Below, piece by piece: positions 1-5,275 of a stretch of 22,167 bases of DNA (position 1 is the stretch's first letter; each line of letters begins with the position of its first letter). The translations under genes and the position numbers were made by a program. The notes beneath the pieces were generated by a model. That model was not told the origin of the DNA, made no database searches, and saw only the letters and a list, made by a program, of their open reading frames with translations. Source of the DNA: an uncultured Collinsella sp. (lineage in GTDB: Bacteria > Actinomycetota > Coriobacteriia > Coriobacteriales > Coriobacteriaceae); assembly GCA_902464965.1 (NCBI GenBank), contig CABQLI010000031.1, positions 1 to 22,167 of the forward strand, given 5' to 3'.

Positions 1-422
1 TCGACATCCACGCCCTGCTCGACAAGCTTGCCGGCAAGGCAGAGCACGGGCGGAACGCCGATGCCGCCCGCCACGAGCAGCGCCTTCCTGGTGCCCTCGG
101 GAACAAGCCAGCCGCGGCCGCCAGGGCCCAACAGGTTGGACTTGGAGCCGGGGGCCATCTGCGACAGACGACGGGTGTCGTCGCCCACGACGGCGTACCA
201 CAGCTCGACGGTACCGGCCTGGGCGTCGGCGCGATAGAAGCTCAGGGGCACGCGAAGCAGCGAGGACGCATCGCCGGGCACGGCAATGTTCACAAACTGA
301 CCGGGCTTGAGCGCACTTGCAAGCTTGGGGGCCGAGATGACGAGCGAGAAGATGCCGTCGGCGATCTCCTGGTTCGAGACGACCTCGAAGTCGTGCATGC
401 GTGCAGTGGAAGGTGTGGGCAT
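1..422 (-). CDS. pyrK: Dihydroorotate dehydrogenase electron-transfer subunit PyrK (3' part cut by window edge)
   Basis: Only the first 140 or so residues are in the window. They look like the ferredoxin-reductase fold of PyrK, which passes electrons from dihydroorotate oxidation through FAD and a 2Fe-2S cluster to NAD+. Visible are the FAD-binding RVPLSFYRAD segment at about residues 57-66, a GPGGRGW loop, and the NAD-binding start LLVAGGIGVPPV near residue 115. The cluster cysteines would lie beyond the edge. The ATG at 420-422 is preceded by GGAG with 7 bases between. A second ATG, eight codons in (MHDFEVV), is a less likely start. The gene follows pyrC by 92 bp, so a pyrD gene next to it outside the window is expected. 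An unrelated ferredoxin-NADP reductase-like protein is possible, but the pyr context argues for PyrK. Confidence 0.88.
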   Translation of the reverse strand, partial: MPTPSTARMHDFEVVSNQEIADGIFSLVISAPKLASALKPGQFVNIAVPGDASSLLRVPLSFYRADAQAGTVELWYAVVGDDTRRLSQMAPGSKSNLLGPGGRGWLVPEGTRKALLVAGGIGVPPVLCLAGKLVEQGVDV

Positions 423-469
423 AGACGCTCCAATCCCCCATGCGGTTGCATGGTCAAAACGAACAGAAA

Positions 470-494
470 GCGCGGCACCGCAAGGGCACCGCGC
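470..494 (-). other. GC-rich hairpin between pyrC and pyrK
   Basis: On the minus strand GCGCGGTGCC and GGTGCCGCGC can pair over 10 positions, two of them G-U, around a CTTGC loop. The following bases are moderately T-rich (TTTCTGTTCGTTTT) but not a clean U-run. It could be a weak terminator, an RNA-processing site or a stabiliser within the pyr transcript. The structure is seen in the sequence; the role is inferred. Confidence 0.45.
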
Positions 495-514
495 ACAAAA
501 GCGATAAGGCTATG

Positions 515-1804
515 CTAGCAGATGCAGCCGTCGGCGAGCGTCTGCTTGCCGCCGACAAACACATCGGTGGCACGACCGGTGAGCGTGCGACCGGCAAAAC
601 CGGAGTTCTCGGCACGCGACTCGTATCCGTCCTCGCCGACCGTCCAGGTGGCAGCGGGATCGAACACGGTCAGGTCGGCAACGGAGCCCGCCTTGACCTG
701 AACCTGGTCGAGGCCCAGAATCTCACGCGGCTTGATGGCCATGAGCTCGACCATGCGGCCCACGCTCATCTTGCCCGTGTTGACCAGCTCGGTGAGCACG
801 AGCGACAGCGAGGTCTCGAGACCGATCATGCCAAAGGGCGCAAGCTCGAACTCGCGGGCCTTCTCCCACGGGGTGTGGGGAGCGTGATCGGTGACGATAG
901 CGTCGACGGTGCCGTCGATGACGCCCTGACGGATGGCCTCGGCATCTTCCTCGGTACGCAGCGGCGGATTGACCTTGAGCGAGGTGTTGTAGGTCTCGTC
1001 CAGGTCGTTCTCAGTCAGGAACATGTGGTGCGGGGTAGCCTCGCAGGTAACCTGAACGCCAGCGGCCTTACCGGCACGCACGATCTCCAGACCATGGGCG
1101 GTGGAGATGTGCTGGATGTGCAGCTTGGCACCGGTCAGCTTGGCGATCTCGATGTCGCGGGCGATCTGGAGCTCCTCGCCGGCAGCCGGCCAACCCTCGA
1201 GGGCCAGACGGGTCGAGACCTTGCCCTCGTTGATCTGGCCGTGGCCGACCAGGTCCTCGTCCTGGCAGTGGCTCATGAAGACCTTGCCGAACATCTTGCC
1301 GTAGTCCATGCAGCGACGGAGCATGCCCGCGCCCTGCACGCCGCGACCGTCATCGGTGAAGGCGACGGCGCCGTGGGCGACCATATCGCCCATCTCGGAC
1401 ATGGCCTCGCCCTTAAGACCGCGGGTCATGGCGCCCGACGGATAGACGCGGCAGTGGCCGACCTCGGCAGCGCGGGACTTGACGAACTCCACGACAGTGC
1501 CGTTATCGGTTACGGGATCGGTGTTGGGCATGGCGCACACGCCGGTAAAGCCGCCCTTGGCAGCTGCGCGGGTACCGCTCTCGATGTCCTCTTTGACCTC
1601 GTAGCCGGGCTCGCGAAGGTGAACGTGCATATCCACCAGGCCGGGGACGAGGTACTTGCCGGAAAGGTCGCGGACCTCGGCTCCCTCGACGGCGAGATTC
1701 TCGCCGACCTCGGCGATCTTGTCGCCGTCAATCAGAACGTCAACGACACCGTCAAGCTCGACGGACGGGTCGACGACGTGGGCATTCTTAAGAAGCAAGG
1801 CCAT
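515..1804 (-). CDS. pyrC: Dihydroorotase PyrC
   Basis: This 429-residue amidohydrolase interconverts carbamoyl-aspartate and dihydroorotate, the third step of UMP synthesis. The metal-binding DMHVHLREPG motif near residue 60 identifies a class I dihydroorotase, and TDHAPHT lies near residue 310. The length is normal for this class. The start is the ATG at 1802-1804 (MALLLKNAHV), because GGAGGT sits 7 bases upstream; an in-frame start five codons earlier has no such site. The gene overlaps the end of pyrB by 17 bp, which suggests coupled translation. It ends with a TAG at 515. Confidence 0.96.
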   Translation of the reverse strand: MALLLKNAHVVDPSVELDGVVDVLIDGDKIAEVGENLAVEGAEVRDLSGKYLVPGLVDMHVHLREPGYEVKEDIESGTRAAAKGGFTGVCAMPNTDPVTDNGTVVEFVKSRAAEVGHCRVYPSGAMTRGLKGEAMSEMGDMVAHGAVAFTDDGRGVQGAGMLRRCMDYGKMFGKVFMSHCQDEDLVGHGQINEGKVSTRLALEGWPAAGEELQIARDIEIAKLTGAKLHIQHISTAHGLEIVRAGKAAGVQVTCEATPHHMFLTENDLDETYNTSLKVNPPLRTEEDAEAIRQGVIDGTVDAIVTDHAPHTPWEKAREFELAPFGMIGLETSLSLVLTELVNTGKMSVGRMVELMAIKPREILGLDQVQVKAGSVADLTVFDPAATWTVGEDGYESRAENSGFAGRTLTGRATDVFVGGKQTLADGCIC

Positions 1805-2732
1805 TATCGGCACCTCCAAGCAGCAGATACAGGATAGCCATACGCACGCAGATACCGGCGTAGACCTGCTCCAGGATGACGGAGCGTTGCGGGTGGTCGG
1901 CCATATAGGAGTCGAACTCGACGCCGCGGTTGATGGGGCCCGGGTGGCAGATGATCGCGTCGGGCTTCATGAGCTTCTCGCGGTCCTTGGTCAGGCCGAA
2001 GAGCTTGTGGTACTCGCGAATGGTCGGGAACGGGGCACCCTCGAGACGCTCCTGCTGCACGCGCAGCATGTAGACGACGTCCAGCTCGGGCAGGACGGAA
2101 TCGAGGTCGCTCGTCACGTGGTCGCAGCCCAGGACCTCGGGCGCCGGCGGCAGCAGCGTGCCGGGGGCGACGGCGTAGGTCTCGCAGCCCATGATCTTAA
2201 GGGCGGGGATCAGCGAGCCGCAAACGCGGGAGTGGGCGATATCGCCGACGACGGCGACCTTCAGACCGTGGAAGTCACCCTTGTGCTCCCAGATGGTGTA
2301 CAGGTCGAGCAGGGCCTGCGTGGGATGGTTGTGCTTGCCGTCACCGGCGCAGATGACGCTTGCGGGCGAGTTCTGCGTGACGATGTAGGGAGCGCCGGCG
2401 TGCTTGTCGCGCACGACAATGCAGTCGATCTTATAAGCGTTGAGGGTCTCAACGGTGTCGACGAGGCTCTCGCCCTTGACCGTGGAGGTCGAGGAGCCAC
2501 CAAAGTTAAGGCTGTCGGCCGAAAGACGCTTCTCGGCGAGCTCGAAGGAGCTACGGGTGCGCGTCGAGGGCTCGTTGAACATGTTGACGATGGTCTTGCC
2601 CTTGAGCGTGGGGACCTTCTTGATCGCACGCTCGTTGACCTCGGAGAACGCCTTGGCGGTCTCGAGGATGAGCTTGATGTCCTCTTCGGAGTACTCGGTA
2701 ATGTCGATCAGGTGCTTATGGTTGAACGCCAC
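1788..2732 (-). CDS. pyrB: Aspartate carbamoyltransferase catalytic subunit
   Basis: This enzyme of about 314 residues joins carbamoyl phosphate and aspartate, the committed step of pyrimidine synthesis. The carbamoyl-phosphate motif STRTRSSFE lies near residue 55, HPTQALLDLY near 130 and HPGPINRG near 260, all typical of the ATCase catalytic chain. No regulatory subunit gene (pyrI) is next to it. Two GTG starts are possible. The one at 2744 overlaps pyrR but has no spacing from GGGAGG, whereas the one at 2732 (MAFNHKHLID) has GGGAGGTG about 9 bases upstream and is preferred. The gene overlaps pyrC at its 3' end. Confidence 0.95.
   Translation of the reverse strand: MAFNHKHLIDITEYSEEDIKLILETAKAFSEVNERAIKKVPTLKGKTIVNMFNEPSTRTRSSFELAEKRLSADSLNFGGSSTSTVKGESLVDTVETLNAYKIDCIVVRDKHAGAPYIVTQNSPASVICAGDGKHNHPTQALLDLYTIWEHKGDFHGLKVAVVGDIAHSRVCGSLIPALKIMGCETYAVAPGTLLPPAPEVLGCDHVTSDLDSVLPELDVVYMLRVQQERLEGAPFPTIREYHKLFGLTKDREKLMKPDAIICHPGPINRGVEFDSYMADHPQRSVILEQVYAGICVRMAILYLLLGGADNGLAS
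1812..1817 (-). promoter_or_regulatory. Ribosome binding site that fixes the pyrC start
   Basis: GGAGGT on the minus strand lies inside the last codons of pyrB, 7 bases before the ATG at 1804. It decides between the two possible in-frame pyrC starts. Confidence 0.75.
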
Positions 2733-2736
2733 GGTA

Positions 2737-3321
2737 CTACTCACCTCCCAGCGGCGCGGAGCCCACGTGGGAACCCGGCGCGACGTCGTTAATCTCGACG
2801 GCGGTGTGGCCGTCGACTTCCTTCATATATAGGTGCACGTTCTCCTCATGCGACGAGGGAACGTTCTTGCCGACAAAGTCCGGCGAGATGGGGAGCTCGC
2901 GGTGGCCGCGGTCAACGAGGACTGCCAGCTCAATGCGGCTCGGACGGCCCAGGTCCATGACGGCGTCGAGAGCGGCGCGGATGGTTCGACCCGTATAGAG
3001 GATGTCGTCCACCAGCACGACGCGCTTGCCGTCGACGCTGAAGGGAATGTTGGTAGCGTGGATCGCGGGAGCGAAATTGGTCGCATAGTCATCGCGGTAG
3101 AAGCTGATGTCCAGGCTGCCGAGCGGAACGTCGACGCCCTCGATCTCCTTGATCTCCTCGGCGAGCTTCTTTGCCAGAAGGTCGCCGCGCGTGACGATGC
3201 CGACCAGAGCGAGGTCTTCACAGCCCTCGTTGCGCTCGAGAATCTCGTGCGCGATGCGGGTCATCGCTCGATTGACGGCGGTCTCGTCCATGATGACCGC
3301 CTTGGGGGAAGTCGTGCCCAT
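2737..3321 (-). CDS. pyrR: Bifunctional pyr operon attenuator protein / uracil phosphoribosyltransferase PyrR
   Basis: This 194-residue protein belongs to the PRTase fold. The PRPP-binding signature VVLVDDILYTGRTIRAA lies around residues 98-114, and the RGHRELPI segment specific to PyrR follows near residue 138. In relatives, PyrR senses UMP/UTP, binds the pyr mRNA leader and favours termination; it also has uracil phosphoribosyltransferase activity. The ATG at 3321 has AAGGAG 6 bases upstream. It is the first gene of the operon and lies directly after an attenuator-type terminator, which fits its job. The C-terminal tail after about residue 180 is variable in the family. Confidence 0.96.
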   Translation of the reverse strand: MGTTSPKAVIMDETAVNRAMTRIAHEILERNEGCEDLALVGIVTRGDLLAKKLAEEIKEIEGVDVPLGSLDISFYRDDYATNFAPAIHATNIPFSVDGKRVVLVDDILYTGRTIRAALDAVMDLGRPSRIELAVLVDRGHRELPISPDFVGKNVPSSHEENVHLYMKEVDGHTAVEINDVAPGSHVGSAPLGGE

Positions 3322-3360
3322 CGATCTCCTTCCTCACATGTCTTGACTGCTGACACAGTC

Positions 3361-3403
3361 AAAAAAATAGATGCCCGACCGCTCAAAGCGGACCAGACAC
3401 CCA
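3361..3403 (-). terminator. Intrinsic terminator in the pyr leader (attenuator)
   Basis: Read on the minus strand, 3403-3387 pairs with 3383-3368 (core CCGCT/AGCGG plus a longer imperfect stem) around a UUG loop, and is followed by seven U at 3367-3361. It lies between the leader and the pyrR start codon, so it can only act as a regulated terminator of its own operon. Confidence 0.85.
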
Positions 3404-3457
3404 CAGGAAGGGCTGCTCTTTGGCAGCAATGTAATTCCATGTGGGTATCTCGTACCC
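3397..3457 (-). promoter_or_regulatory. pyr leader antiterminator and anti-antiterminator
   Basis: AUACCCACA (3448-3440) pairs over nine bases with UGUGGGUGU (3405-3397). Inside lie GGAA/UUCC and GCUGC/GCAGC helices. This fold takes the 5' arm of the terminator at 3361-3403, so the two exclude each other. A third hairpin, GGGUA-CGAGA-UACCC (3457-3443), takes the 5' arm of the antiterminator. The three-way layout matches PyrR attenuation as known in Bacillus. However, the usual PyrR-binding loop (around UCCNGNGAGG) is not apparent. A possible -10 for the leader is TACACT (3481-3476), with no good -35. Confidence 0.7.
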
Positions 3458-3574
3458 CTTTAATGGTCAAGGGATAGTGTAGCCAACCTCGAGCTTAATT
3501 GCGAGCATAAATACAGAGCAATCCGTAAACGGAGCCCAATGCTCCATAAACCTATATATATTTGTGGGACGAGC

Positions 3575-3603
3575 TTGAAAACGCGCGCACGAGCTGGCAT
3601 AAT
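3575..3603 (+). promoter_or_regulatory. Sigma-70-type promoter upstream of rpmB (distal)
   Basis: TTGAAA at 3575-3580, a 17-base spacer, and CATAAT at 3598-3603 match the housekeeping consensus at 5 of 6 positions each. A start near 3610 would give rpmB a leader of about 160 bases. No ORF in between has a convincing ribosome site. The stretch 3482-3720 otherwise shows no gene. Confidence 0.6.
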
Positions 3604-3709
3604 CCCCTCTGCTGCACGCAAATCGGATCTACGTCCAGGGCCGTAGCGTGGGCACTATCGCCAAAAGAGGAATATCTCTGTGTAGATTGCGCACAGGGAG
3701 CTGCTTCTG

Positions 3710-3718
3710 TGCTATAGT
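3710..3718 (+). promoter_or_regulatory. Extended -10 promoter for rpmB (proximal)
   Basis: TG-C-TATAGT is an extended -10 element 55 bases before the rpmB start. The best upstream hexamer, TTGCGC at 3687-3692, is 20 bases away, longer than ideal, so the extended -10 would carry recognition. A short hairpin, GCGACA/TGTCGC, lies just before the rpmB ribosome site. Confidence 0.55.
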
Positions 3719-3772
3719 TCAGGCTTGTTTGTTAACGCGACATGTTCGTTTGTCGCCCAAGGAGGGTCAGTT

Positions 3773-3961
3773 ATGTCCAAAGTTTGCGAAGTTTGCGGTA
3801 AGCACCCCGTTGCCGGTCGCTCCATCAGCCACTCTCACCGCGTCACCAACCGTAAGTTCCGCCCCAACATCCAGCGCGTGTACGTTGTCGTCGATGGTCA
3901 CCGTCGCAAGATGAACGTTTGCTCCACCTGCCTCAAGTCCGGCAAGGTTGCGCGCTCTTAA
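3773..3961 (+). CDS. rpmB: 50S ribosomal protein L28 (zinc-binding form)
   Basis: This 62-residue large-subunit protein begins MSKVCEVCGKHP and has a second pair of cysteines in CSTCLKSGKV. The two CxxC pairs make it the Cys-rich, zinc-binding form of L28. The core GRSISHSHRVTNRKFRPNIQ is typical of the family. The ATG at 3773 has AAGGAGGG 6 bases upstream; an in-frame start 16 codons earlier is dismissed for lack of a site and lack of homology. It is a single-gene unit with its own promoters and a terminator at 4031-4062. Confidence 0.97.
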   Translation: MSKVCEVCGKHPVAGRSISHSHRVTNRKFRPNIQRVYVVVDGHRRKMNVCSTCLKSGKVARS

Positions 3962-4030
3962 ATAAGGTCTTACCAACAAGTACCTCGGACTCTCCGGGTC
4001 AAAGACCTCGCGTTCACATAGAACTTACCA

Positions 4031-4062
4031 AAGGCGCCCTCCCCTACGGAGGGCGCCTTTTT
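4031..4062 (+). terminator. Terminator of rpmB
   Basis: A perfect 12-bp stem (AAGGCGCCCTCC with its complement) around CCTAC is followed by a T-run at 4058-4062. The repeats of the mobile element begin on the last T. Confidence 0.93.
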
Positions 4063-4079
4063 GCACTCATTGCACTCAT
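4062..4079. repeat. Tandem 9-bp repeat TGCACTCAT (two copies)
   Basis: TGCACTCAT occurs at 4062-4070 and again at 4071-4079. The second copy runs into the left inverted repeat of the RAYT element. It may be a trace of the insertion or of repeat expansion. Confidence 0.7.
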
Positions 4080-4125
4080 TGGGGACAGACTTACATGAGT
4101 GTTTTCACGCATTGGGGACAGACAT
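4073..4125 (+). repeat. Left inverted repeat of the RAYT element
   Basis: It holds the hairpin ATGAGTG-tttt-CACGCAT (4095-4112). CATTGGGGACAGAC occurs on both sides of the hairpin. A wider palindrome CACTCAT...ATGAGTG spans 4073-4101. Confidence 0.9.
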
Positions 4126-4166
4126 GGCGCACGCAAGCGGCACACCGACTGGCTCCGGCCCCTGCC

Positions 4167-4943
4167 TCACGCTGCATCCTTCCAGCCTGCAGTTGCCTTG
4201 GTCACGCTCGTGGCGCCGATACCGGTGATACGAGCAATTTGCTTAACCGTGAGATGTGCCCGCCTGAGCCTCAGCAGGCAGGCATCGCGTTCGGGGCGTG
4301 GCAGGGCCTTGAGCAGTGCAGGATCTATGCTCGGCAGAACTTCGCGCGCAACGGAAAGGGCCTCCTCATCGGGGATCCGCCGGCGTGGAAGAACCTCCAT
4401 TGACCAGATGCGCCCGGCAACTTCCTCGAGATGCTCGCAATAGCAACGGGAGCCACCGACAATGTCGAGCATAGGGGCCGCATCACAGATGTCAAAGGGA
4501 TCATAGCCCAGCTGATACGCCTTATAGCTTGACCAGCGGTACGCCTCGAGCGAGTCAAGCGCACCCTTCACGGGATTGAGATGAATATAGTCGAGCAGCC
4601 GCACCGCCTGCACGTCCGACTCAACCGCGACCCGCGAATAGCGATTATCAAACAGATGCCCCGTTCTCCCCGTTTTCCCGTTGAAATACTTAGCATATGC
4701 TGTCAACGCGCACTGCATTGCCTTTGAAAGATTGTCAAATGGATCATCAATCATCAAATGGAAGTGATTGTCCATAAGGCACCAAGCCAACACCGCCACT
4801 TTATGGCGTGCAAACCTGTCCGTGATGTCCGATAAGAAACGATATCGGTCAGAGTCATCTTCAAAAATAATCTGTTTGGAGTTGCCACGGTCAAAGACGT
4901 GGTAATAGCCGGTGAGCGAAACGGCGCGGGCGCATCGAGGCAT
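4167..4943 (-). CDS. REP-associated tyrosine transposase (Y1/HUH family)
   Basis: This 258-residue protein has the IS200-like Y1 transposase domain. The HUH motif is NHFHL at residues 59-63, and the likely nucleophile helix is LLDYIHLNPVKG, with a tyrosine before IHLNP. A helix-turn-helix-like C-terminus (LTVKQIARITGIGATSVTKAT) is typical of the RAYT group. Such enzymes nick and join single-stranded REP hairpins, and matching hairpin repeats flank this gene. The ATG at 4943 has AAGGAGAG 5 bases upstream; a start five codons earlier is less likely. All key motifs are intact and no frameshift is seen, so it may be active. Confidence 0.92.
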   Translation of the reverse strand: MPRCARAVSLTGYYHVFDRGNSKQIIFEDDSDRYRFLSDITDRFARHKVAVLAWCLMDNHFHLMIDDPFDNLSKAMQCALTAYAKYFNGKTGRTGHLFDNRYSRVAVESDVQAVRLLDYIHLNPVKGALDSLEAYRWSSYKAYQLGYDPFDICDAAPMLDIVGGSRCYCEHLEEVAGRIWSMEVLPRRRIPDEEALSVAREVLPSIDPALLKALPRPERDACLLRLRRAHLTVKQIARITGIGATSVTKATAGWKDAA

Positions 4944-5071
4944 AATCTCTCCTTTCAAAACTGAACAGGCAACACCTAAAAGGAGAGAAGGAACGCGAAA
5001 TGCTGAGCCTGTGACCTATTTATATCCAATGAGAGGCAAAAACAGGTCCAGAACGGCAAAATGGCAAAACG

Positions 5072-5124
5072 ATGTCTGTCCCAAATGAGTGAAAGCACTC
5101 ATGTAAGTCTGTCCCCAATGAGCG
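5072..5124 (-). repeat. Right inverted repeat of the RAYT element
   Basis: This is the reverse complement of 4073-4125 with four mismatches. Its hairpin ATGAGTG-aaag-CACTCAT (5085-5102) is perfect. A degenerate further copy, GCATTGGACAGA, lies just outside at 5132-5143. Confidence 0.9.
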
Positions 5125-5151
5125 GGTCAATGCATTGGACAGATAGATTTA

Positions 5152-5183
5152 GTTGAATCGTTTCATTTGGTTGAAGCGTTTTA
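5152..5183 (+). promoter_or_regulatory. Tandem Rex-like operator candidates upstream of adhE
   Basis: TGAA-TCGT-TTCA at 5154-5165 is a perfect inverted repeat matching the core (TGAA-N4-TTCA) of sites bound by the NADH sensor Rex. An imperfect copy, TGAA-GCGT-TTTA, follows 18 bp later at 5172-5183. Rex control of adhE is known in several Gram-positive bacteria. The sites lie upstream of the predicted promoter, and the outer TTG/CAA bases are only partly kept, so the call is tentative. Confidence 0.4.
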
Positions 5184-5203
5184 GTGTGCCTTTTACAGGA
5201 ATC

Positions 5204-5235
5204 TTACCGTTCGCCGAATAATTTCTTGCTATCAT
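5204..5235 (+). promoter_or_regulatory. adhE promoter (extended -10)
   Basis: TG-C-TATCAT at 5227-5235 is an extended -10. TTACCG at 5204-5209 is a possible -35 with a long 20-base spacer. Transcription would start near 5242, giving a leader of about 34 bases. Confidence 0.55.
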
Positions 5236-5275
5236 GCAAGGCGTAGGGTAAATCTCCGATCGCAAGGAGACACAA

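Larger units (their letters stand above)
4073..5124. mobile_element. RAYT/REP-type element bounded by 53-bp inverted repeats
   Basis: A complete transposase gene of the REP-associated tyrosine type sits between inverted repeats at 4073-4125 and 5072-5124 that differ at only 4 of 53 positions. Each repeat contains a short hairpin (ATGAGTG with CACTCAT or CACGCAT, 4-base loop) flanked by copies of GGGACAGAC. RAYT proteins are known to recognise such REP hairpins as single strands. The element lies between the rpmB terminator and the adhE promoter and breaks neither unit. Clear target duplications were not seen. Whether the whole block moves as a unit is inference. Confidence 0.8.

Noticed and set aside
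440..1837. 465-residue plus-strand frame opposite pyrC
   Set aside because: It is antisense to dihydroorotase, which has complete motifs. The composition is typical of a mirrored GC-rich gene.
3261..3470. Possible leader peptide in the pyr leader (TTG start, frame runs into pyrR)
   Set aside because: There is no ribosome site, no pyrimidine-linked codon run, and the bases are explained by hairpin pairing.
4062..5143. Repeated GGGACAGAC and CACTCAT boxes as a CRISPR remnant
   Set aside because: The copies are inverted around a transposase, with no regular spacers and no cas genes; a RAYT/REP element explains them.
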